Origin: Terrimicrobiaceae bacterium
GTDB taxonomy: Bacteria > Verrucomicrobiota > Verrucomicrobiia > Chthoniobacterales > Terrimicrobiaceae
DNA: 64,000 nucleotides
Assembly: GCA_018402345.1 (NCBI GenBank)
Contig: JAGYIV010000016.1
Span: 246,188-310,187 of the forward strand
Reading direction: 5' to 3'
Part shown: positions 27,024 to 35,902 of the stretch, piece by piece
Layout: each line of letters opens with the position of its first letter
How positions within the stretch are numbered: the stretch's first letter is position 1
Position numbers and translations under genes: made by a program
The notes under the pieces: model-generated
Told to the model about the DNA's origin: nothing
Databases searched by the model: none
Seen by the model: the letters and a program-made list of their open reading frames with translations, nothing else

Positions 27024-27671
27024 TCAGGGCGAGAGGCGCGCGCGAATCCATGAGTCGCCGGTTTTTGTGTAGCGGAAGCGGTCGTGGAGCCGGTCATGGC
27101 CGCCTTGCCAGAACTCGATGGTTTCGGGAATGACGCGGAAGCCGCCCCAGAAGTCGGGTCGGGGAATCGGACCGGCGGCGAAGCGTTTTTCGAATGCGTC
27201 ATTCCGCTCGAGGAGGAACTGGCGCGAGGGGATTTCGGTGCTTTGATTCGAGACCCACGCTCCGATGCGGCTGCCGCGGGGGCGGCTGTCGAAGTAGGCG
27301 GTGGACTCCGCGTCGGCGAGTTTTTCGACCCTGCCGGTGACCTCCACTTGCCGCTGGAGGGCGATCCAAGGGAAGAGGATGGCGGCACGGGGGGTTGTCG
27401 CGAGTTGGCGGCCCTTGCGACTGGTGTAGTTGGTGAAGAAGACAAATCCGCGCTCATCTAGGTCCTTCAGAAGCACGGTGCGGCAGGAGGGGTGGCCGGC
27501 ATCATCCGTGGTGGCGAGGGACATGGCGTTCGGTTCGGGAATGCCACTGGCTGCGGCCTCGTCGAACCAGAGGCGGAATTGCGCGATCGGGTCCGTTGCG
27601 AGGCCGGTCTCTTCGAGTGGTTCGCGTCCGTAATCGACGCGGAGGTCCTTGAGGTCTTGGGCGGGGTTCAT
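27024..27671 (-). CDS. pdxH: Pyridoxamine 5'-phosphate oxidase
   Basis: A 215-residue PdxH, the FMN enzyme that oxidises PMP or PNP to pyridoxal 5'-phosphate. Landmarks: LRVDYGREPL at the N-terminus, PNAMSLATTDDAGHPSCRTVLLKDLDERGFVFFTNYTSRKG (FMN site), PWIALQRQVEVTGRVEKL, SRIGAWVSNQS and the C-terminal PDFWGGFRVIPETIEFWQGG...LHDRFRY. Size and motifs are standard. It is convergent with the TolC gene (stops 22 bases apart) and followed upstream by the DUF971/tsaB/tsaE run on the same strand. Confidence 0.96.
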   Translation of the reverse strand: MNPAQDLKDLRVDYGREPLEETGLATDPIAQFRLWFDEAAASGIPEPNAMSLATTDDAGHPSCRTVLLKDLDERGFVFFTNYTSRKGRQLATTPRAAILFPWIALQRQVEVTGRVEKLADAESTAYFDSRPRGSRIGAWVSNQSTEIPSRQFLLERNDAFEKRFAAGPIPRPDFWGGFRVIPETIEFWQGGHDRLHDRFRYTKTGDSWIRARLSP

Positions 27672-27683
27672 CGTTGGAAAACG

Positions 27684-27998
27684 TCAGGCGCCGAGCGTGG
27701 CAAGGTTGCGCAGGAATTTATATGAGTAAATGCCAGTCGAGTGGCCGTCGCCCCATTTCGGTTGGATCGCATAGCCACCCACAACCTGCCAGCCGGCAAG
27801 ATCGAAGCTTTTGGTCGTGAATTCCACTTGAGGACGGACGATGTGGCCCATGACATCCGGTTCCCCCCCGCAGGCGGCGCAGGGGCAATGGCGACGCAGG
27901 AACTCGAGGGGCAGGTAGGTTTCGGTCGCGTCATTCCATGCGATGGCGAGTTCACCGCCGATTTTCTGGATGGCTGTGGGCTGGAGCGGTTGGGTCAT
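27684..27998 (-). CDS. DUF971 domain protein
   Basis: A 104-residue DUF971 (GBBH-like N-terminal) protein: AIAWNDATETYLPLEFLRRHCPCAAC followed by GYAIQPKWGDGHSTGIYSYKFLRNL. The Cys residues in CPCAAC are a conserved family feature and suggest metal binding. The domain is found in gamma-butyrobetaine hydroxylase and in small stand-alone proteins associated with Fe-S handling; the role of the latter is unsettled. It overlaps tsaB by 4 bases and sits 12 bases before pdxH, so the whole block is likely one operon. Confidence 0.88.
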   Translation of the reverse strand: MTQPLQPTAIQKIGGELAIAWNDATETYLPLEFLRRHCPCAACGGEPDVMGHIVRPQVEFTTKSFDLAGWQVVGGYAIQPKWGDGHSTGIYSYKFLRNLATLGA

Positions 27999-28561
27999 TT
28001 CGAGGGTGTCGTGATGTGTGGGGGTTTGAGATAGATCGGTTCGGCGGGACCGGCTGAGGCGGTGCGGTTGGCGAGGACGCCGGCATCTGGGTGCGCGGTC
28101 GTCGCCGCATCCAACAGCCGGGAGGTGGAAAAAACGTGAAGGCGTGGATCAAGAAGGGCGACGGCTTCATCCGGCCGCATGAGTTCGACGGGAGCAGCCA
28201 GAGCACCGTTTCGAATCCTCCCGAGGAACCACTGGCCCGCGCGCGCGTCTCCGATCACATCGTAATCGGCCGGTTCGTAGCCCAGCAACGAGCAGACGCC
28301 AAGCAGCGGGATGCCGCGGGTGCGGGCGATGCCCCATGCCGCGGCGATGCTTGCGCGGAGGGCGTTGTAGCTGCCGGGGCCGGTTCCCGCAACGATGCGC
28401 CCGAGGTCGGGATGCAACGGCACGGCGGCAGCCAATGTCGAAAACAGTTGCCCGCCGCGCCCCCTCGGATTGTCAAACACATGCCTGTCCAGCAAACGCG
28501 TCCCCTCGGTGATCGCGAGGCTGCCGGTGGCGCTGGAGCATTCGATCACGAGTGTTTTCAT
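27995..28561 (-). CDS. tsaB: tRNA t6A biosynthesis protein TsaB
   Basis: A 188-residue TsaB, the inactive ASKHA-fold partner of TsaD in the complex making N6-threonylcarbamoyladenosine at position 37 of ANN-decoding tRNAs. It opens with TLVIECSSATGSLAI and has GTGPGSYNALRASIAAAWGIA, the hallmark TsaB segment, near residues 60-80. The C-terminal half is shorter than in E. coli. It overlaps tsaE (4 bases) and the DUF971 gene (4 bases), so translation is coupled. tsaD and tsaC are not in the window. Confidence 0.93.
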   Translation of the reverse strand: MKTLVIECSSATGSLAITEGTRLLDRHVFDNPRGRGGQLFSTLAAAVPLHPDLGRIVAGTGPGSYNALRASIAAAWGIARTRGIPLLGVCSLLGYEPADYDVIGDARAGQWFLGRIRNGALAAPVELMRPDEAVALLDPRLHVFSTSRLLDAATTAHPDAGVLANRTASAGPAEPIYLKPPHITTPSK

Positions 28562-29010
28562 CGAATCAGACGGATGCGGCGCTGCCCGCCTTCGATCGAA
28601 AAAGACAGGCGCAATGTGCCCGGCGGCAGCCGGTCCAAAAACTTGTCACCCCACTCGATGGCGGCGAGGTGAGCTTCCGCCAAGAGGTCGTCGATGCCGA
28701 GGGTCTCGAGTTCGGCGGGGGATTCCAGCCTGTAGAGATCCATGTGAACGAGAGGGTGCCGGCCGCCGGAGTATTCGTGGATCAGGGAAAATGTCGGGCT
28801 CGAGACGCCGGCCGGGTCGCAATCGAGAGCTTCAGCGAGGCCTTTGACAAAACATGTCTTCCCCGCGCCGAGAGGGCCTTCGAGGCTGATGACCGCCGCC
28901 CTGCCGGAGAGCGCTGCCACGAGATCCTGTGCGGCTTGGCGGGTGTCGGACTCGGATGGGCACAGCCTCCCCTGCGGGGGAAGAAGTTGTTCCAGTTGCG
29001 TGTCCGGCAT
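28558..29010 (-). CDS. tsaE: tRNA t6A ATPase TsaE
   Basis: A 150-residue P-loop ATPase TsaE, essential for t6A37 modification with TsaB and TsaD. Walker A SLEGPLGAGKTCFVKGLAEAL lies near residues 43-63, switch-like SPTFSLIHEY follows, then VHMDLYRL and AAIEWGDKF (family motif with the conserved Trp). The N-terminus reads MPDTQLEQLLPPQG, with a longer leader than usual. It is the first gene of the tsaE-tsaB-DUF971-pdxH set and is divergent from the lipoprotein gene at 29043. Confidence 0.94.
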   Translation of the reverse strand: MPDTQLEQLLPPQGRLCPSESDTRQAAQDLVAALSGRAAVISLEGPLGAGKTCFVKGLAEALDCDPAGVSSPTFSLIHEYSGGRHPLVHMDLYRLESPAELETLGIDDLLAEAHLAAIEWGDKFLDRLPPGTLRLSFSIEGGQRRIRLIR

Positions 29011-29042
29011 GCTTCGTTCAACTTACCGCCCGGATTCCAGCA

Positions 29043-29393
29043 ATGACAACATCTTCCCTCAGGCCATTCCCGAGCCGGTTCGCCTCACTCATCGCCTGCC
29101 TCTGTGCGGTGATGCTTGCCGGGTGTGATTCGCCCGAGTCGACCATCCGCGAGATCCGCGAAAATCTGAGCGCCTTCCAGCGACAGCCAAACATCATCAC
29201 CCTCGACACGCTGGATAAGTCCTTCAAAAAAATCGACGCGCAGATCCTCGATCTGGAGGCCCGCGAGCGGATCGACGAGGCCGATCTCTACAGGCGGCAA
29301 GCCATGCTCATGAGGGAGGAATACCGGCAGACGCGGATCAATTTCCTCAAATGGAGCCAACGTCAAAGCCGGTCGCAGTCGGAATCCCAGTGA
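29043..29393 (+). CDS. Small predicted lipoprotein
   Basis: A 116-residue protein with a signal peptide and lipobox: FASLIACLCAVMLAGCDSP, so Cys near residue 28 would be lipidated. The mature part is a charged helical domain (IREIRENLSAFQRQ ... KKIDAQILDLEARERIDEADLYRRQAMLMREEYRQTR), likely coiled coil. No known family is recognised. It is divergent from tsaE with 32 bases between. Its 3' end overlaps the convergent GT4 gene by 47 bases, which is unusual but compatible with dense packing. Confidence 0.7.
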   Translation: MTTSSLRPFPSRFASLIACLCAVMLAGCDSPESTIREIRENLSAFQRQPNIITLDTLDKSFKKIDAQILDLEARERIDEADLYRRQAMLMREEYRQTRINFLKWSQRQSRSQSESQ

Positions 29394-30651
29394 GCTTCGA
29401 CTCGAGATCGCGGAGGTTTTTCGCGAGTTGGTCGAGGCCGAACCGCTGAACGCCGTGCGCGGCCTCCTCGCGCATGGCCTGGTGGCGCTCGGGATCCTCG
29501 AGCAATGTGCGGATCGCATTGGCCAATGCCGTCGAGTCGCCGGCTGGAATGATCAAGCCGTCCAGACCATCCCGCACGACATGTCCGCAATTCGGCGTCG
29601 CGATCACCGGCAGGCCGTGGGACATCGCCTCGAGTTGGGTGAGCGCGAAACCGTCCGAGATCGTGGGTAGCACAAAGACATCCGCCGCCTCGTAAAATTC
29701 ACGCGTTTTTGACCGGGGGGCGGGGCCATGAAAGCGCACGTTCGACGGTGCCGACACCACATGGTGGTCCGCGATGGCGATCGGACCCACGATATCGATT
29801 TGAACTGGTTCGCCGCGGAGTTGGGCGGCTGCATCGAGAAGATACGGGATACCCTTGCGAAGATTCGCCTGGCCAAGAAAGAGGACACGCAGCGGCTCCG
29901 ACTCATCGCGAACGGGATGTGTTTCAGGTGGGACGGAGTCCAATTCGTAGGCGAGGGGAACGATCGCGATCTTTTCAGCGGCGACTCCGAGTTTAAGCAG
30001 TGCGTCGCGCGTCCAAGCGGAGTTCACCATGACGGCATCCGCCAGAGCCCACTCGGCCTTTCTCCAGGCGAAATATTCCTCCGGCACGAGCAGCGGTGTC
30101 TTGGCCCACCCTGGCCATTTTTGCTCCTCTTGCCGCACCAGATCGACTTCCACTGAGGAGGGGTCCATTTGGCAGACGATGGATTTCGCCCCTCGGTCCC
30201 TCGCCCAAGCCGCCGTTTCGAGGAATCCAGTATCGTAGCCGAAGAAGATGGTGTGTTCCCAGTGCTGTTCGCGCCTCTGGGACAGGCGCGAGCGCACGCG
30301 GCGCCCAAATCTTCCACCAACGGTGAGAAACCCTGCATAGGCATCCGGCGCGCGGCGAATCCTAGCGCCCGCCGCATCAAGGAGGGTGGCCGCATTGAAG
30401 GAGTAAACCTCCGCGTCCGTCAAATCCTCGTGCTTGCGGCCGACGAGGCGTTTCGCCCCGAGCAAGCGTGCTGCGGTGTCCCAAGCGCCGCGCGACCAGT
30501 AGTCGGTGTAGAGCGCCTCGAGTTTTCCCGCACGGTGGAGGACTCTGGGGATAGCGTAGTGTTCCCTCGCTCCGATCTGGGAGCAGATCCAGGAGGTGCA
30601 CGGCGCGTGGACTTTGAAACGTTGGCGGGCGATGCCTCGAAAAAACCACGT
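29347..30651 (-). CDS. GT4-type glycosyltransferase, 5' end uncertain
   Basis: A GT-B glycosyltransferase. The C-terminal half is clear: VLFLGQANLRKGIPYLLDAA, FHGPAPRSKTREFYEAADVFVLPTISDGFALTQLEAMSHGLPVIATPNCG, then the alpha-helical tail. The same frame continues upstream of the TTG at 30465 with protein-like sequence (FKVHAPCTSWICSQIGAREHYAIPRVL) to a stop at 30652-30654, but no standard start codon lies there. A GTG at 30655 in the neighbouring frame would join it if one A were removed from the A6 run 30640-30645, implying a possible homopolymer indel. The protein would then be ~436 residues. The donor sugar is unknown. Confidence 0.75.
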   Translation of the reverse strand, partial: TWFFRGIARQRFKVHAPCTSWICSQIGAREHYAIPRVLHRAGKLEALYTDYWSRGAWDTAARLLGAKRLVGRKHEDLTDAEVYSFNAATLLDAAGARIRRAPDAYAGFLTVGGRFGRRVRSRLSQRREQHWEHTIFFGYDTGFLETAAWARDRGAKSIVCQMDPSSVEVDLVRQEEQKWPGWAKTPLLVPEEYFAWRKAEWALADAVMVNSAWTRDALLKLGVAAEKIAIVPLAYELDSVPPETHPVRDESEPLRVLFLGQANLRKGIPYLLDAAAQLRGEPVQIDIVGPIAIADHHVVSAPSNVRFHGPAPRSKTREFYEAADVFVLPTISDGFALTQLEAMSHGLPVIATPNCGHVVRDGLDGLIIPAGDSTALANAIRTLLEDPERHQAMREEAAHGVQRFGLDQLAKNLRDLESKLTGIPTATGFDVGSI

Positions 30652-30846
30652 TCACGCGCTTGAGTGGAGGCAAAAACGCAGGTGGCTTGAAAATGCAGAA
30701 GACGGTTTGGAGTGATGGTATCCACCGGCGTGAGGCATGGGCATCTTCGGGCGGCTCATTTGTTTTTAAAATGGAGGCCACGCGGTTTTGCATAAACTGT
30801 GTGCCGCTGGAACCGCTGAAATTGCTTCAGGTGGCGGCGTCCAGAG

Positions 30847-33238
30847 TCAGTCGAGCACCCCCACTTCATCGCTACCGATGATCTGAATCGAGTAACCCAT
30901 CTCGCGGTAGGCAGCGGTTCGCTTGCGATACATCTGCGCTGTGAGCGGGTGGTCGGGCTCCACATAGTCGTAAATTCGGACAGACTTTTTCTTTTCGGAA
31001 AACCGGTGCAGTCGCCCGGCATATTGAATCAACCGGCCTTTGAAGGAGATCGGCATGGCGAGGAAAAGCGTGTCGAGTTCGGGCATATCAAATCCCTCGC
31101 CGAGCAAGGAGGCGGTTGCAAGAAGCACGAATGGTTCTCCCTTGGTTGCCTTGGAGTGGAGGTTGCAAAGTATGGTGGTTCTCAACTTTTGGTTTGTTGA
31201 TCCATCGATTCGGTAAATGCAATCCGCAGGAAATTTTTCGAGAATCAAAGACTCCAGGGCATTGAGGTGCTCTTTGCGGTCGCTCAATAGGGCGCAGAAT
31301 CTTTGCTCTTCCAGGGCGGCGGAGACATCCGAGGCGATGGCGCGATTTCTTTCGCCGGATTGGATGAGATGCTCCCAGATTTGATGAATCGGCAGACGCT
31401 CCTTCCCAGCAGGCAACCGCAGGGAAAATTCACGGAGAAAGACGGTTCGCGATTGCTCCGCGGAGTGGTCGAGATCGATTCGGTGCCGGATGGGACCGCA
31501 CTGGAGAAAGAGGATTTTTTGTAACCCGTCTTTTCGGTTTGGCGTCGCTGTTAATCCCAAAATGTAGCGGGCGGAGCATCGTTTCATCGCCGCCTCGAAA
31601 GATGCCGCCGGCACATGATGGCATTCGTCGATGATGACATGTCCATATTTTGCAAGTAGAGCCTCGGGAAACTCCGACCGTGCGAGCGTGGGGAACATTC
31701 CGAGGGCGACGGGTGCGTCCGGGTTTCGCGCTTTGCCCAAAAAATGGATTTCGTTTTTTGAGAGTCCGAGAAACTTTTGAAGCCGATCGCTCCATTGCTC
31801 GAGAAGCTGTTTGCGGTGGACCAAAACCAATGCCGTTGTGCTGCGGCGGGCGATGGCCGCGCAGGCCATTACTGTTTTTCCAGCGCCTGGAGGCGCGACA
31901 AGAACGCCCTCCTCGTGCCCCAACATGGCTTCCACGGCAGCGCTCTGGGTGGCTGTGAGAGTTCCAATGAAGGAAAGATCAGCTGTTGCCAGAGCAGGTC
32001 GCCTGTCGATGACTTCAACCTTTCCTCCTGACTTGGAAACAAGCTTTTCGATTTCGTGTAGTGTCCCCCTCGGAAGCATCAACCGGTCGTCATGCTCCTC
32101 CCCGCAGAAGATGAATCGCGGAATGTTTACTGTGGGAAAACGAAGTCTCTGTTTTTCATAAAAGAGTGGGTTGGCGATGGTCCCAAGGCGCTTGAGAGCG
32201 GCTCCAAGACTCGTTGGCACATCGCCAAGAGGAATGATGATTTGCGCTTCCCTGAGCAATTTCAGCGTGCCTTTGAAATCCCCTCGTCGAACAGCCTGCG
32301 GAATCACATTCAATGCGGCTTCGTCAAAACTCAGCGATACGGATTCGGTGGGTTCGCTTTCTTTGTCGTAACTGCAACTGGTTTCAAGAAGCCGCTGCAA
32401 ATCGGCTAAATCGATTTTTGTGAGACTCGCCAGATACGCCCACTGATCGGAAACAGGCTCGAAATTTTCATCCAGAAAAAGTGTGTGTCCCGACTTTCGA
32501 GGCTCCTGCTGGAGCGGCAGCGCGATGAGATTTCCAAAACCACCTTTGGGGCATGTATCCTGATTTGGGAAAAATCGATCGTAGGTTGAGAGCTTCATGC
32601 CCCGGTGAAACGACGAGGCGCGTGCCACAATGAGCGTTCCAAGCCTGCGTGCCTGGACGGCAGGCACGGGACTGCATAAAGAAAATCCAAGCATGGCCGC
32701 CGTTGCCTGATCTCGAGCGCTCAACGGCGACAGAAATCCCCATTTGTTCTGCTGCACGGCGGTAGGCCTCGATGTCCTGCATCCATCCCGCGCCATCGAA
32801 ATCCGCTGCGAGAAAAATGCAACTGTCGTCCTCGCGGATCGCATAAGTTCCGATGGTGTGGCGTCCGGTGAGGTGGGAGTGGATCGCCAAGTGATCAAGT
32901 GGTGGGAAATTCTGGTTCGGGCAATCCGAGCATTTCACGCGCGGCTTTTCGCAGAGTCCGTGAACCCATTCATTGCCGCAGGCTGGCGAATACCCTTTCG
33001 AGCTTTTTTTGTGATTGATCCAAAGTTTCGGATAGACGGATCGGCGCGCACCAAAAAGGCTCAGGAACAAATCGATCTTTTCTTCATTGGTGCCCGGCGT
33101 GCCTTTGCCGAGAGGCAATTCAGGAGATTCCGCCGCACTGCGAATTTCGCGCATTTCTGCAAGCAATCCCTGCCTGCGAATCTCCAAGTCTTGAAGTTCA
33201 GACTCTATGGCCGCGATGCGATCGATGGATTCCTCCAT
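30847..33238 (-). CDS. TOTE-type archaeo-eukaryotic primase fused to SF2 helicase, frame broken once
   Basis: Two frames make one ~800-residue protein. The first (start ATG 33238) has a coiled-coil N-terminus and the primase-polymerase domain: CGNEWVHGLCEKPRVKCSDC zinc site, FLAADFDGAGW catalytic Asp pair and SRSGNGGHAWIFF. The second resumes at SPVPAVQARRLG, followed by YDRFFPNQD, and continues into an SF2 helicase: Walker A APPGAGKT, DECHH, SATA-type GLTATPNRKDG, motif VI QYAGRLHR. The shift is near 32678-32685 and would be cured by removing one base. This matches the proteins called TOTE conflict-system primases. A defence or mobile-element role is likely; activity is unproven here. Confidence 0.82.
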
Positions 33239-33250
33239 GTGCAAAACCCT

Positions 33251-34312
33251 TCACGGGAGTGAATACCAAGTGGCTTTGCCCTGACCATGGCGGGCGAGGT
33301 GGCCTTGGATCAGCAATTTTTTGAAATGCTCCTTCAGTGTGTTGCGGCTTGCTCCCGTGGAGCGAATCATTTCACCGATTGTGATGCGGCCACGCTGGCG
33401 CGTCGTCTCGAGAATCTGCGCGGCCAGCTCTGGCAGGACTGCCATCATGAGTTTCTCGCGCTCCACTTTTTCTGCCAAGCGACGCTTCTGCTGCTGCATG
33501 GCGCGCATGAAGAAGTAAATCCAAGGCTGCCAATTTGGAGCATCGGTGCGGATTGTTGACTGCGTTTGGCGCAAGGCCAGGTAGTAGGCTTCCTTGCTGT
33601 GTTCAATGACGCTCTCGAGTGACGAATATGGAACATAGGCATATCCGGCCTGCAGGAGGAGAAGTGTCGTTAGAATGCGGCTCAAACGGCCGTTCCCGTC
33701 CTGAAAGGGATGGATTTCCAGAAATGTGACAATGAAAACGGCAATGATCAGCAAGGGGTGAACTCGACCCGTGCCCCGGGTTTGATTGAACCAGTCCACA
33801 AGCTCTTGCATCCGGCGAGGTGTATCAAAAGGCGTTGCTGTTTCAAAAACGACGCCAATCATTTTCCCGTTCGCATCGAAAGCGCCTACATCATTTCGCA
33901 AGGTTTTATACTCCCCGCGATGCCGCTCGTCCTTTGCACTGTATCGCAAGAGGTCTCGGTGGAGTTGTTTGATGTGGTTTTCGGTGATTGGAATATCGGC
34001 CCACGCACGAAAGACGGTTTCTATCAAGTCGGCATAACCTCCGACCTCCTGTTCATAGCGCGTCGTGAATTTCTTGATTTCGAGGTTGGCAAGCAGGCGC
34101 TCCACCTCGCGATCGTTCAGTTTGCTCCCCTCGATGCGAGTGGAAGAACCAATACTTTCAATCGTGGCGATATGACATAAAGCAACAAGGCGCTCAGGCG
34201 CAAAGGTTCCAAGTGCGCGCCATGCACCTTTGAACTCATCAACTTCGCTGATCAGAGCCAAAAGCGCTGGCGTGATCTGGATCGTATCAATTTTCATTCG
34301 GAATACCCGCAT
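33251..34312 (-). CDS. Fic-domain protein with inhibitory motif
   Basis: A 353-residue Fic protein. The catalytic loop HPFQDGNGRLSR near residue ~205 matches HPFx(D/E)GNGR, with the flap strand TPFDTPRRM. An N-terminal segment SSTRIEGSKL fits the (S/T)xxxE(G/N) motif that blocks ATP binding in class II Fic proteins. A C-terminal winged-helix (RITIGEMIRSTGASRNTLKEHFKKLL) follows. Such proteins AMPylate target hydroxyls when relieved of inhibition. The start is either ATG 34312 or ATG 34297. It sits 13 bases ahead of the TOTE gene in the same orientation, so the two may be co-transcribed. Confidence 0.9.
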   Translation of the reverse strand: MRVFRMKIDTIQITPALLALISEVDEFKGAWRALGTFAPERLVALCHIATIESIGSSTRIEGSKLNDREVERLLANLEIKKFTTRYEQEVGGYADLIETVFRAWADIPITENHIKQLHRDLLRYSAKDERHRGEYKTLRNDVGAFDANGKMIGVVFETATPFDTPRRMQELVDWFNQTRGTGRVHPLLIIAVFIVTFLEIHPFQDGNGRLSRILTTLLLLQAGYAYVPYSSLESVIEHSKEAYYLALRQTQSTIRTDAPNWQPWIYFFMRAMQQQKRRLAEKVEREKLMMAVLPELAAQILETTRQRGRITIGEMIRSTGASRNTLKEHFKKLLIQGHLARHGQGKATWYSLP

Positions 34313-34525
34313 TTACACCCACATTCATCCAGAAGTCTAACCAAAAACACACCCGTATTCGTCCAAAAATGATTGATTTACGCCGCTGGGGGGTGAAAAG
34401 GAATCTGTTGGCCTAGTTTCTTATGATTTCGGAGCGCCAACGTCCCCGTTGGCATATTGAAAATATGTGAATGTGTGGGACTGACGTCTTTTCCATTTTG
34501 CCGTTCCAGCACTGGGGCAGAAGGC

Positions 34526-34927
34526 CTACTGCGCAGCGTGGAATCCTGCGGTTTTGAAATGCTCATCGTCCCCAAGGTATTCCAGGCAACCTTCTGCGAG
34601 CATCACTTCAAAAGACACGCAATCCGTGAGGCTGAGACGGCGTTCCCTAGCTTGCCGCGCCCGCGCTGCGCCGAGTTGGTGGAACCGCTCATCGACCCAC
34701 ACAATCCGACACCGCACGACCAATTCTCGCAGAAAATCCTCCACCGCATCCCAGCCCAGCCGCGCTTGGATCAACGCCCAACTTTCGTGCAGGACATAAC
34801 TCGATGTCACCAAAGCCCACTCGCCGGCTTCGGATTTTAGGAACAAACGCTTCGCCTCTGTGTGAAACCGGTCGTCGCGGTCCAGAAACGCATAGAAGCC
34901 GCTCGTATCGACAAAGACGCTTTTCAC
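34526..34927 (-). CDS. PIN-domain toxin (VapC-like)
   Basis: A 133-residue PIN nuclease. Acidic residues are in place: FVDTSGFYAFLDRDD (first Asp), HESWALIQ (Glu) and SLTDCVSFEVM (second Asp). VapC-type toxins cleave tRNA or rRNA. The GTG start at 34927 overlaps the antitoxin stop as GTGA, the normal coupling of such pairs; a longer ATG at 34945 would overlap it by 22 bases. The pair stands between the Fic gene and the GxxExxY gene in an accessory stretch. Confidence 0.85.
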   Translation of the reverse strand: MKSVFVDTSGFYAFLDRDDRFHTEAKRLFLKSEAGEWALVTSSYVLHESWALIQARLGWDAVEDFLRELVVRCRIVWVDERFHQLGAARARQARERRLSLTDCVSFEVMLAEGCLEYLGDDEHFKTAGFHAAQ

Positions 34928-35157
34928 CGGATCGACTCCGCCCACCCGCGATCATGTGACTTCAAGTCCTCGACGGTCCGCGAGGAGTATTTCCCGGCAA
35001 GCGCTTCCAGTGAACCGGGCGCGCCCTTTTTTTGGGTCTTTAAAAAAAGGCTCACACTTTCGCGGATCACATCCGACATACTCCGTCCGGCCTCAGCCCC
35101 CGCGCGCTTGAGCGAGCTGTATTGCCAGTCCTCCAATTGAATCTGAGTTTTAATCAT
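34924..35157 (-). CDS. Ribbon-helix-helix-type antitoxin
   Basis: A 77-residue protein partner of the PIN toxin. It starts MIKTQIQLEDWQYSSLKRAGAEAGRSMSDVIRESVSLFL, the beta-strand then two helices of the MetJ/Arc/CopG fold, with a tail (RTVEDLKSHDRGWAESIR) that would wrap the toxin. It precedes the toxin and overlaps it by four bases. It probably autoregulates the operon by binding its promoter, in the 265-base intergenic stretch upstream that holds no other gene. Confidence 0.82.
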   Translation of the reverse strand: MIKTQIQLEDWQYSSLKRAGAEAGRSMSDVIRESVSLFLKTQKKGAPGSLEALAGKYSSRTVEDLKSHDRGWAESIR

Positions 35158-35369
35158 GATGGCATAATGGCGCAAGATGACATCATGTCAATAAATGGCT
35201 TGGCAAGCACCTCAAAATTCTTGCTGAAGTCATACTCAATAAATTATTTAGCCATAATATGTGAATGGGAGAGACAGATGTCTTTTTCACTCACGATCGC
35301 TCCTGCCAAAAGTCAATAATCAATTCCTGACCCCTATCGCAATGGGTTGTGGTTCATGGGGGGGATTTT

Positions 35370-35453
35370 ATCCGCAGATTTCGCAGATTTACACAGATTT
35401 CAAGTTTCTTAATTTTTCTTAATCATCTGCGTGAATCTGCGCAATCTGTGGAT
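35370..35453. repeat. Hairpin repeat, copy 1, at the 3' side of the GxxExxY gene
   Basis: An imperfect inverted repeat: left arm ATCCGCAGATTTCGCAGATT followed by TACACAGATTT, spacer, right arm AATCTGCGCAATCTGTGGAT. Built on an internal ~12-base CGCAGATTT period. It supplies the last codons of the GxxExxY gene. A near copy lies at 35828-35898 on the other side of the gene in the same orientation. Confidence 0.8.
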
Positions 35454-35881
35454 CGGGGATGATTTGCTGTGAGGATGAAGCGTTTGTGTTGAAGAGATGG
35501 GGCTCCGAAGTTGATCAGCAGGCCTTTGGTAAAACCGGAGGCTTTGAGGTAGTTGATGACTTGGGATTCTTCTGTGCCGGAGAGGGTTTGGAGCGCTTTC
35601 AATTCGACGATGATGTCTCCGAAGCAAACGAAGTCGGCTCGGTAGACGCTTTGAAGTTCTTTGCCCCGATAGCGAATGATGAAATCGCATTCGCGTTCGA
35701 AAGGGATGGCGGAGGCTTGAAACTCCATCTGCAACGCTTCTTGGTAGACGGATTCCAGAAAGCCGTGGCCGAGTTCAGAGTGAACCCGCATGGCGGCTCC
35801 GATGATTGCGTAGGTCGAGGGGTCTCTATCCGCAGATTTCGCAGATTTGCGCAGATTAAAATTTAAAGAATCTGTGTCCAT
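35423..35881 (-). CDS. GxxExxY (PDDEXK_3-type) protein, copy 1
   Basis: A 152-residue member of the GxxExxY family: [26 protein letters not shown] contains the name motif G-F-L-E-S-V-Y. The acidic/Lys signature [17 protein letters not shown] matches a PD-(D/E)xK-type nuclease core, and it ends [19 protein letters not shown]. The function of the family is not established; nuclease ancestry is inferred from fold classification. Start and end codons both fall inside the flanking hairpin repeats, so the repeats encode the termini. It is inserted 22 bases from the purL stop. A paralog at 38179-38574 sits on the other side of purL. Confidence 0.85.
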   Translation of the reverse strand: MDTDSLNFNLRKSAKSADRDPSTYAIIGAAMRVHSELGHGFLESVYQEALQMEFQASAIPFERECDFIIRYRGKELQSVYRADFVCFGDIIVELKALQTLSGTEESQVINYLKASGFTKGLLINFGAPSLQHKRFILTANHPRSTDCADSRR

Positions 35882-35898
35882 CTGCGTAATCTGTGGAT
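35828..35898. repeat. Hairpin repeat, copy 2, at the 5' side of the GxxExxY gene
   Basis: Left arm ATCCGCAGATTTCGCAGATT then TGCGCAGATT, AT-rich spacer, right arm ATCTGCGTAATCTGTGGAT. It has the same layout and orientation as 35370-35453 with a shorter spacer, and it encodes the first ~18 codons of the GxxExxY gene. It ends five bases from the purL stop codon. Confidence 0.8.
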
Positions 35899-35902
35899 GA
35901 CC

